Source: an uncultured Bacteroides sp.
GTDB lineage: Bacteria > Bacteroidota > Bacteroidia > Bacteroidales > Bacteroidaceae
Assembly (NCBI GenBank): GCA_900557355.1
Contig: USSR01000112.1
Location: 1-13,628 of the forward strand
Direction: 5' to 3'
DNA: 13,628 nucleotides
Position 1 is the stretch's first letter, and every line of letters begins with the position of its first letter. This document shows, one piece after another, positions 6,736 to 13,628 of the stretch. A model generated the notes under the pieces. The model was not told where the DNA came from, did not search any database, and saw only the letters and a program-made list of their open reading frames with translations. Position numbers and translations under genes: made by a program.

Positions 6736-9700
6736 TTAAAAATTCATTCTTAAACCAAACTCATACGATTTAGACATCGGATAAGAACCATAATCAGCTC
6801 CCATTGAAAGATTGTCGTTAGAAAAACGACTTACCTCAGGATCATATCCGGAATAATTGGTGAACGTATAAATATTCTTTAATCCGGCAAAGATTGTAAG
6901 TCCCTCACAATAAAATTTCTGAAGGATGCTTTTGGGGAAAGTATAACTTAACGTGATATCTTTTATTCTGAGATATGAACCGTCTTCCACATAATGATCG
7001 GACAAAATAGTACCAGATGATTTAGTCGTGGCACGAGGATATTTATTAGTAGGATTCTCAGGAGTCCATCTTTCCAATGCTGCCACAGAATTATTTTTAT
7101 GTCCGTCAAAACTTTCCAATGAAAACTTATTGAAGTTCACAATCTCATTACCTACCGCACCTTGCAAATAGACTGTCAGCCCAATGGATGAATGATCGCG
7201 CAGGTTATAAGTAAAGGTATTATTGAATCCGAAAGTAAAATCCGGATTAGCATTTCCCAACTCATATAAATCGTCCTCATTAATCACATTATCACCATTC
7301 TTATTGACATATTTACGATCACCATGTTTCAAGGTTTTTCCAGAGAAATATGGAATTTTAGACAAGTCTTCGCTCAATTGTGCTATTCCATCAGTTTTAT
7401 ATCCATAAATTGTACCGATAGGCTTACCCTCATTTATTTTAGTCCAATAGGTTACTCCCAAAATAGATGCCCCCGAAAGATTTTCCTGGCTTCCAGCTAA
7501 ATCTGTAATTTCATTCTTATTGTAACCGAGAGTAAAATTCATATCCCAGCCGAATTTACCGGCAAAAGGTACTGCACCCAAAGCAAATTCAAAACCCTCA
7601 TTACGCAGACTGCCAACATTCTTTACGGCTGTATCATAACCGGTATTAAACGACACAGGCATAGCAAGCAGCAAGTCGCGCGTATTTTTTCGGTAATAGT
7701 CCGCAGTTAAGGTAAGACGATTATTAAATAAACCCAAGTCAAAACCAAGATTCACCTGCGAAGTTGTTTCCCACTTCAAGTCTTGATTACTCAATGTATA
7801 AGGCACCACGCCGGTTGCCACTTCACTATTGCCAAAATACGCTTCTGTGTTATACATCAGCCCTTGCGAACTATATGGAGGAATTCCTTCATTGCCCACA
7901 ATACCATAACTTACTCTCAACTTCATATTTGAAATGGCTTGCGCCCGCTTCATGAAATTCTCTTCTGAAATTCTCCATGCACCCGAGATTGAAGGGAAAA
8001 AGCCATATTTATTGCCCTTACCAAATTTTGAAGATCCGTCAATACGACCGGTCAGACTCATTAAATAACGACCACCGTAATTATAATTCACACGAGCCAA
8101 ATAAGATAACATCTGCCATTCGGAGATACCCGAACTTGCAGCTTGACGCAACGCTCCTGATTGTATTGAGTTGAATCCTAAAAATCCGTCTGTAAAATCA
8201 GCTGTTGAAACTGCCGAATTTTCCGAGACAAAAGCTTGCGCTGTCATACCGGCCAAAGCGCTAATCGTATGCTTCTCAAAAGTGTTTGTATAGTTGACGG
8301 TATTCTCCCATACCCAGTTGTAACCGTCACGATTTCCTATGCTGGCATAGCCACCATTCGATTCTGCACGTTTAATCTCCCCGGGAGCAAAAGCCTGATC
8401 CTTTATATAGAAATAGTCAACACCGATACTAGTCTTAAAGGTTAGATTTTTAATTGGAACCCATTCTAAATAAGCATTAGCCAATGTCCGGAATGAAGTA
8501 TTTCTATTTTTCGCTTCATAGGCATCTTGCACAGGATTACCCACATTATTAGTTGTAGTCAAATTGTTTTCATAAATGTAATCTCCGGATTCATTTCTCA
8601 CGGGAAGAGCCGGATTCATTTCCAACGCCCAAGAAGTGATAGAAGAAGCAAATCCTCCTTCCGAGTTCGTTACTACACCATTTGAACGGCTATAACTCAG
8701 ATTTACAGAAACGCCAGTCTTCAGCCATTTATTTATTTGCTGCCCCAGGTTAATACGAAAGCTTCCTTTTCCAAAATCTGAACCAATAATTATACCATCT
8801 TGCAACAGTAAATTACCGGAAACAAAATAAGTAGTTTTATCATTTCCACCTGATACTGAAATATCATAGTTCTGCATAGGTGCTGTACGGAATATCTCAT
8901 CTTGCCAGTCCGTATTTAGTTTGGACAGATTATTCAACCCAGCAAAAACGGGATTTCTTTCTTCACCAGCATTGTCCGTTGCCTCATTTCCCAACTCGGC
9001 CAATTGGACCGCATTCAGCATATCCATTTTTTTAGTTACCTGCTGCAATGTGTATTTAGCTCCGATAGAGACTTTAGGCTTTCCATTCTTACCTTGTTTG
9101 GTAGTGACCAGCACCACACCATTCGCCCCACGGGCACCGTATATGGAAGTTGCAGAAGCATCTTTCAAAATTTCAATAGATTCAATATCATTGGGATTGA
9201 TATTAGTCAAAGGATTAAGAGCCGGATTCTTTAAAGTCCCGGTGCTGAATGTATTTGCATCACTAATCACAGGAACACCATCAATCACATACAAAGGTTC
9301 ATTGTTTCCATTAATAGAACTGGTACCTCTGATTCGAATAGAAGTTCCGGCACCTGGCTGACCCGAAGTGTTTAAAACAGCCACACCGGCTGCTCTTCCC
9401 TGAATACCCTGATCTAAAGAGGTTATCGAAGTGGAAGATAATTGTTCTGACTTAATAGTAGAAATTGACGAAGTCAGATCACTTTTCTTTTGCACACCAT
9501 ATCCTACCACTACCACATCAGCCAATACTTGCATATCATCTTCCAGCACTATGTGAAATTCTCTCTTTTGTGCGGTAACTTTAACGATCTTTGTTTGGTA
9601 TCCTACAAAAGAAATCTCAAGTACTGATTTGTCGGGAACAGATAATGAAAACTCTCCATCCTTATTAGAAATGGTTCCATAAGTTGAACCTTGCTGTAAA

Positions 9701-9837
9701 ATAGTAGCTCCGATAATGGGGTCACCCATTGCATCACGAACTGTACCCTTGACGTTCAAACTTTGATTCTGTGCACTAACACTTCCCAGAATAAACATCA
9801 ACAACAATAAAGTTATGCTCCTAAATAAATTATTCAT
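6736..9837 (-). CDS. susC: SusC/RagA-family TonB-linked outer-membrane transporter
   Basis: This 1033-residue protein is a full-length SusC homologue. A Sec signal peptide ends at SVSA (residue 22). A carboxypeptidase D regulatory-like domain follows (VKGTVRDAMGDPIIGATI, about 29-46, to about 100), then the TonB box region DVVVVGYGVQKKSDLT (107-122). The plug carries IRIRGTSS and PLYVIDGVPV (181-190). A 22-strand barrel of about 780 residues ends in the aromatic C-terminus FGLRMNF. There is no N-terminal STN domain, so it probably does not itself signal to an anti-sigma factor. It forms the import channel beneath the SusD lid and is driven by TonB/ExbBD. It follows the lipoprotein gene after 24 bases. 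The cargo is inferred to be a mannose-containing oligosaccharide. The symbol denotes the family. Confidence 0.96.
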   Translation of the reverse strand: MNNLFRSITLLLLMFILGSVSAQNQSLNVKGTVRDAMGDPIIGATILQQGSTYGTISNKDGEFSLSVPDKSVLEISFVGYQTKIVKVTAQKREFHIVLEDDMQVLADVVVVGYGVQKKSDLTSSISTIKSEQLSSTSITSLDQGIQGRAAGVAVLNTSGQPGAGTSIRIRGTSSINGNNEPLYVIDGVPVISDANTFSTGTLKNPALNPLTNINPNDIESIEILKDASATSIYGARGANGVVLVTTKQGKNGKPKVSIGAKYTLQQVTKKMDMLNAVQLAELGNEATDNAGEERNPVFAGLNNLSKLNTDWQDEIFRTAPMQNYDISVSGGNDKTTYFVSGNLLLQDGIIIGSDFGKGSFRINLGQQINKWLKTGVSVNLSYSRSNGVVTNSEGGFASSITSWALEMNPALPVRNESGDYIYENNLTTTNNVGNPVQDAYEAKNRNTSFRTLANAYLEWVPIKNLTFKTSIGVDYFYIKDQAFAPGEIKRAESNGGYASIGNRDGYNWVWENTVNYTNTFEKHTISALAGMTAQAFVSENSAVSTADFTDGFLGFNSIQSGALRQAASSGISEWQMLSYLARVNYNYGGRYLMSLTGRIDGSSKFGKGNKYGFFPSISGAWRISEENFMKRAQAISNMKLRVSYGIVGNEGIPPYSSQGLMYNTEAYFGNSEVATGVVPYTLSNQDLKWETTSQVNLGFDLGLFNNRLTLTADYYRKNTRDLLLAMPVSFNTGYDTAVKNVGSLRNEGFEFALGAVPFAGKFGWDMNFTLGYNKNEITDLAGSQENLSGASILGVTYWTKINEGKPIGTIYGYKTDGIAQLSEDLSKIPYFSGKTLKHGDRKYVNKNGDNVINEDDLYELGNANPDFTFGFNNTFTYNLRDHSSIGLTVYLQGAVGNEIVNFNKFSLESFDGHKNNSVAALERWTPENPTNKYPRATTKSSGTILSDHYVEDGSYLRIKDITLSYTFPKSILQKFYCEGLTIFAGLKNIYTFTNYSGYDPEVSRFSNDNLSMGADYGSYPMSKSYEFGLRMNF

Positions 9838-9861
9838 GTGTTTTTATGATTAGATTGTTTA

Positions 9862-10734
9862 TTAATAAGATCCCGGATTACAAGACGCTACAATATAGTT
9901 ATCCGGATTTTGTCCCCGATAAGGAGTAAAATCTTCAGTTTTGGATACTGGCGTATAAACTTCCAACACTCTTTCATTTGAAGAATAGCCATCCCCCAGC
10001 CCTGAAAGGTCTTGATAACTTTCCAATATCATTTTACGATCCGACAACTGTAATACATTATAATGAGTCATCAAAGCTTGGGACGGTGAAAACACATTAT
10101 AGTGAATGGTAGATAGAGTCTTGACAGTAGCGCCGTCCATGGTAACCTGCCATGCACAATAGGAGTTTAATGTTTCCAAAGCAGCACTTGAGAATATGAA
10201 TCCCCAATCAACCTGCCAAGTCAGGTCTGAATTAAACCGATGTATATCATCTTTCAAATCGGGAGTAGCTGTATCTTCTCCTTTAATAGTTTGTGATGCC
10301 AATACCCAGTCATATTTTAGCAATAACGGAATCTGCGCCAGCTCCACTGTTAAAACCAGATCTGCGGCATCCACCACACTATTATTCTCATCCATTCCAT
10401 AAAAGGAGTACACTAATATTCCATTTTCATCACCGGCGATAATCTCCTCAGTGAATGTATATGGAAAGCTCAATTCCTTCACATTCAGTTCCTTTAAATA
10501 AGAACTGACTTCTTTTCCTTCGATACTTTTCTTAACCACAATTTTTGAAATCAAATCAGGATGAGACAATGACAGTTCTACAGAAACATAATCCCCAATC
10601 TTAATTTTCCCCTCCAAAATACTTAAGGTCAGTAACCCTGTCTGTTGCTTATCATCACTCTTACACGAAATAATTAATGATGATATCATTCCTAATACAA
10701 TAGAAATGAAAATGATTTTTTTTAGTGTTTTCAT
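9862..10734 (-). CDS. Lipoprotein with DUF5004-like C-terminal domain, possible surface glycan-binding protein
   Basis: This is a 290-residue lipoprotein. Its signal ends in LIISC (Cys24), followed by KSDDK, a charged stretch consistent with surface export in Bacteroides. Residues 35-132 are beta-rich and look Ig-like. From about residue 138, LLKYDWVLASQTI and DDIHRFNSDLTWQVDWG resemble the lipocalin-like DUF5004 domain seen in lipoproteins near SusCD genes. No catalytic motif is visible. It lies directly upstream of susC, whereas accessory surface glycan-binding proteins usually follow susD. The likely role is binding the locus substrate, inferred from location and lipidation only. The domain assignment is tentative. 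Confidence 0.6.
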   Translation of the reverse strand: MKTLKKIIFISIVLGMISSLIISCKSDDKQQTGLLTLSILEGKIKIGDYVSVELSLSHPDLISKIVVKKSIEGKEVSSYLKELNVKELSFPYTFTEEIIAGDENGILVYSFYGMDENNSVVDAADLVLTVELAQIPLLLKYDWVLASQTIKGEDTATPDLKDDIHRFNSDLTWQVDWGFIFSSAALETLNSYCAWQVTMDGATVKTLSTIHYNVFSPSQALMTHYNVLQLSDRKMILESYQDLSGLGDGYSSNERVLEVYTPVSKTEDFTPYRGQNPDNYIVASCNPGSY

Positions 10735-10755
10735 ATGATATTTAGTTTACGAATA

Positions 10756-11856
10756 TTACGTTAAATCTATTTTTTGTAGCGCATAGGCATAAGCACCTCG
10801 CATAATAGAGCGGCTAGCACCTTCTTTACTGCACAGCACCAAGGTCTGTTTTAATTGATGATAGGTAGTAGTCAAATGAGTACCAGGAATGACAACCTGA
10901 CTATCAGATAAACTCAAGAAACGAGCTCTCTCCGATTCATCTTCTCCATTATATACTTGCATAGAAACGCATGGAAACTTATTTCCCGAAAAAGTTGTCA
11001 GTTGTGCCCTAAGTTCTGTTATCAGAGCTGGTAATATATATTTTGAGGCTCCTGCGACTCCTCCACCTATAACCACCAGACCATCCACAACATTCAGTAC
11101 CGAAGCAATAGCAGCACCTGCCATTATACCAAGTTCATTAAAACTTGCGATTGCTGCATGACTGTCACCTTCCTTTATACCTTCAGCAATGTCATAAATA
11201 TCTTTTGGACTTAATGAAGCAGAGCTTTGTCCGGACAAATCGCTGTATACTCTTCTCACAGCGCGTATGCTAACACTTTCTTCAGCAAGCATATCCGGAT
11301 ATTTCTTATTTCTCATAAGCCAGATGTCCCCTCCACAACCATTATCTCCGGTCAACAAGACTTTATTTATAACAACTCCTGCACCGAATCCGGTTCCCAA
11401 TGTTATACCAATCAAATTTTTATATTCCCTGCTGCAACCAGCTAAAGATAATTCCCTGTTTATCATAGGCAATGCACCCGATAAGGCTTCACCGTAAGCA
11501 AACAGATTTCCATCATTTTCTATAAAAACCGGAATTCCGTATTTATGCTTCAAAAAAGGACCTAATGCAACACCTCCTCTAAATGAAGGAAAATTGGGCA
11601 AATCTCCTATGATTCCATTCTCATAATCAGCAGGGCCCGGAAAAGCAAAACTGATCGCAACTGGGGGAACTGGTATAGCAGCTATCACTCTATCAAATCC
11701 TTTCACCAATACTTCCAGGCACTCGTCTAAGTTATCAGAAACTGCCGGAAGCCCTATTGGACTTATCATTTCATTATTCCCTTGAATGGCAGAAAATACA
11801 AAATTTGTTCCTCCTGCATCCAGAGTCAAAACTACCCGTTTATCATATTCATACAT
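10756..11856 (-). CDS. ROK-family sugar kinase, probable mannokinase
   Basis: This 366-residue cytoplasmic protein has the ROK kinase architecture: phosphate-binding LDAGGTNF (12-19), the catalytic segment ENDGN with base Asp115, the second phosphate loop GTGFGAG (154-160), and adenosine-loop VVIGGGVAGA (261-270). There is no N-terminal helix-turn-helix, so it is a kinase rather than a ROK repressor. It sits 29 bases after a mannose-6-phosphate isomerase gene and shares an operon with an alpha-mannosidase. This suggests it phosphorylates mannose, perhaps also glucose or fructose. Unusually, the sugar-contact motif GExGH reads GGDIW (175-179), and the CxCGxxGCxE zinc motif that normally follows is absent. 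Substrate preference may therefore differ from classical ROK glucokinases. The family is secure and the substrate is inferred. Confidence 0.85.
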   Translation of the reverse strand: MYEYDKRVVLTLDAGGTNFVFSAIQGNNEMISPIGLPAVSDNLDECLEVLVKGFDRVIAAIPVPPVAISFAFPGPADYENGIIGDLPNFPSFRGGVALGPFLKHKYGIPVFIENDGNLFAYGEALSGALPMINRELSLAGCSREYKNLIGITLGTGFGAGVVINKVLLTGDNGCGGDIWLMRNKKYPDMLAEESVSIRAVRRVYSDLSGQSSASLSPKDIYDIAEGIKEGDSHAAIASFNELGIMAGAAIASVLNVVDGLVVIGGGVAGASKYILPALITELRAQLTTFSGNKFPCVSMQVYNGEDESERARFLSLSDSQVVIPGTHLTTTYHQLKQTLVLCSKEGASRSIMRGAYAYALQKIDLT

Positions 11857-11885
11857 ATACTATTTTAGGTTTAAAAGTTCAAGTA

Positions 11886-13616
11886 CTAAAATCTGACATA
11901 TGCCTTGATAGTGACACATTCCTTATCGCGACACTTTCCATAAGGTTTGATTGTATATTCGCCAACAGAAGCAGGAATGATAAATGTTTCCGCATAATGC
12001 ACCACGAAAGGTTCAAAGGCGTGAGTAGGACTCTCAACGACGGCCTCTTCTCCCTCCAGCAGATTCAGCACATTTACACTGTCGTTTGTGTGATGCAGCA
12101 CCGGTGACGAGAAACGGTGACGGCGGGTTTCGATAAATTCATTCGGATGCAATCCGGTACGTTCCTCAATCCACCCATCTCCGGAAGCCACTTCTTTAAA
12201 CTGGTTGCGAAGATGTTCATTTACATATTCCGTATCCCGGTTCCAGTTGATTACGCATTTACCACGTTCCACATTGATTGGGCGTGGTTTTCCATCCAGT
12301 CCCAGACGTTGCCAGTCCCATAGTTTGAAAGTAAAGAGGTTCGGAGTCGAACTGATTTCAAGTACCATACTATTCGCACCGGAACAATGAATCGTTCCTC
12401 CCGGAATCAGGAAGTGATCGTGTTTCTTTGTCGGAATCTTGTTGACATACTTTTCTGCGTCGAACACCAATTCGCCTTTTTGTGCCTTACGCAAATCGTC
12501 GATCATCGCTTCTTTATCAACGCCCGTTTTCACTCCCAGATAAACTACGGCATCTTCTTCCGCATCTACCATGTAGTAACTTTCATCCTGTGTATAGTAC
12601 ATACCGAAACTATCACGGATAAATTGAGTGGTAGGATGCACCTGCAAACTCAAATTACCTCCACCTATCGTATCCAAAAAGTCGAAACGGATGGGGAAGT
12701 CTTTTCCAAAGCGTGCTTCCACCGGTTCACCAAGCAACTCTTTACTTTTCAGCAAAACCAAATCGACCGAAGGAAGTTCGAAGCGCACTCCGTTCACCTC
12801 AAAATAGAGGCTGTTTTCTTCGGGCACACAGTCAAAGCACCAGCCAAAATTTTCGCGTTCACGATCCAAGTCGCAAACTTCTTTCATCCATTGACCACCC
12901 CAGGGAGCCGGATCGAAGAAAGGAACTACCCGGAACGGTGTTTTCACCGTTGCCTCTACCCCTTTAAAGAAAGTATCCTTATCAATCATCTTCGGTGTCC
13001 CGGCCACATGGGTGTCAATCCAGAATTCTACCCTGTCAAACAATCTTTCCTTATACCTATCACATACTCTCCAATCATTGAAATAGCCTCTCTTGTATTG
13101 CAAAGAAACGGCATCTTTCCGATTGTCTATCCCTAAAGCTTTTACCTCATGCCGACGGAAACGTTGTTGAATTTCCCAACGTGCCATATCCGCATATACA
13201 ATCATCGCATCCTGCGGAGCCACCATGGCAGCTCCCGTACCTATTATTACAATAGTATCCTCCGCTTCACTAATTTGCTTTTGCGCAGCAGCCAATTTAT
13301 CCGCATCAAAATAATCTTCCAGCTTCAAATTGGTCACATAGCCAAACAACACATCTTCCGTCATGAAGCGTTCCGTCAAAGTTTGGATCTCTTGTTCCGG
13401 TTTCATCAAATCACGTACATTCATCACCTTTCCGGAGAATTCTTTTGAAAAAGCATCCAGCACTTCTTCTTCATATACTCCAGTATATAAATCCACTGCC
13501 AGCACTTTTCTTGCATCCATTTGCTTTTTTAACACAGAAATGATAGCATCCCAACCCTGAACAAGCATCCCCGCCAACTTCGTAGAAGGAAATTTATCAT
13601 AATTAGCTTTTCTCAT
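11886..13616 (-). CDS. manA: Class I mannose-6-phosphate isomerase with N-terminal kinase-like domain
   Basis: This 576-residue protein converts mannose-6-phosphate to fructose-6-phosphate. The cupin part (about 225-576) holds the expected zinc ligands: Gln325 and His327 in LSLQVHP, Glu345 in DESYYMV, and His410 in IPGGTIHCSG, followed by LFTFKLWDW. Typical class I enzymes are about 300-400 residues, so about 220 N-terminal residues are extra. These include YADMARWEIQQRFRR and YKRGYFNDWRVCDRYKE, which resemble the later part of uridine kinase-like domains, yet no Walker A loop is present where VLAVDLYTGVYEEEV (38-52) stands. Similar long forms are, to my knowledge, seen in Bacteroidota. It is the first gene of the visible operon, with only 12 bases of upstream DNA (GACAACTATAAT) in the window. 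The symbol denotes function. Confidence 0.88.
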   Translation of the reverse strand: MRKANYDKFPSTKLAGMLVQGWDAIISVLKKQMDARKVLAVDLYTGVYEEEVLDAFSKEFSGKVMNVRDLMKPEQEIQTLTERFMTEDVLFGYVTNLKLEDYFDADKLAAAQKQISEAEDTIVIIGTGAAMVAPQDAMIVYADMARWEIQQRFRRHEVKALGIDNRKDAVSLQYKRGYFNDWRVCDRYKERLFDRVEFWIDTHVAGTPKMIDKDTFFKGVEATVKTPFRVVPFFDPAPWGGQWMKEVCDLDRERENFGWCFDCVPEENSLYFEVNGVRFELPSVDLVLLKSKELLGEPVEARFGKDFPIRFDFLDTIGGGNLSLQVHPTTQFIRDSFGMYYTQDESYYMVDAEEDAVVYLGVKTGVDKEAMIDDLRKAQKGELVFDAEKYVNKIPTKKHDHFLIPGGTIHCSGANSMVLEISSTPNLFTFKLWDWQRLGLDGKPRPINVERGKCVINWNRDTEYVNEHLRNQFKEVASGDGWIEERTGLHPNEFIETRRHRFSSPVLHHTNDSVNVLNLLEGEEAVVESPTHAFEPFVVHYAETFIIPASVGEYTIKPYGKCRDKECVTIKAYVRF

Positions 13617-13628
13617 ATTATAGTTGTC

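Noticed and set aside
12387..13136. 249-codon plus-strand open frame
   Set aside because: It lies antisense inside the isomerase gene, whose zinc-site motifs are clear in the other strand. Its product shows no recognisable domain.
13617..13628. TATAAT immediately upstream of the isomerase as a promoter
   Set aside because: Bacteroides promoters use a different -7 element (TAnnTTTG), the motif is only a couple of bases from the ATG, and the upstream context is cut off by the window edge.

Overview
The window looks like a chromosomal piece of a gut Bacteroidota genome, most likely Bacteroides or a close relative. The signs are a SusC/SusD pair, Bacteroides-type lipoprotein signal peptides, moderately AT-rich DNA, and A-rich leaders ahead of start codons in place of strong Shine-Dalgarno sites. 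I cannot name the species from the sequence alone.

Nearly all of it is one tightly packed minus-strand operon, read from about 13616 down to about 174. It is a polysaccharide utilization locus (PUL) aimed at alpha-mannosides. In transcription order the genes are: a long class I mannose-6-phosphate isomerase; a ROK-family sugar kinase; a lipoprotein resembling DUF5004 proteins; SusC; SusD; a DUF4185/DUF5005-like beta-propeller lipoprotein; an MFS sugar permease; and a GH92 alpha-mannosidase carrying an F5/8 type C domain. Gaps are about 30 bases or less. No promoter or PUL regulator (hybrid two-component system, SusR-like, ECF sigma/anti-sigma) is visible. Only 12 bases precede the first gene, so the promoter and regulator should lie beyond the right edge.

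Inferred pathway: surface lipoproteins and SusCD capture and import a mannoside. The GH92 enzyme, which has a Sec signal peptide, would release mannose in the periplasm. The MFS permease carries it inward, the ROK kinase makes mannose-6-phosphate, and the isomerase makes fructose-6-phosphate. GH92 is the only recognisable glycosidase, so the substrate may be short or pre-digested.

The main oddity is that the GH92 gene is split into two reading frames that overlap as ATGA at 1436-1439. The N half has the F5/8C and beta-sandwich domains and the C half has the catalytic residues. Other points of interest are the uncharacterised propeller lipoprotein, a ROK kinase without the usual zinc motif, and an isomerase with an N-terminal domain resembling a kinase that has lost its P-loop.

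At the left edge, the last 20 codons of a plus-strand gene match the end of a Crp/Fnr-type regulator. An 11-bp hairpin separates it from the convergent PUL operon. No RNA genes, mobile elements, CRISPR arrays or long repeats were seen, and no stretch over 300 bases lacks a gene.
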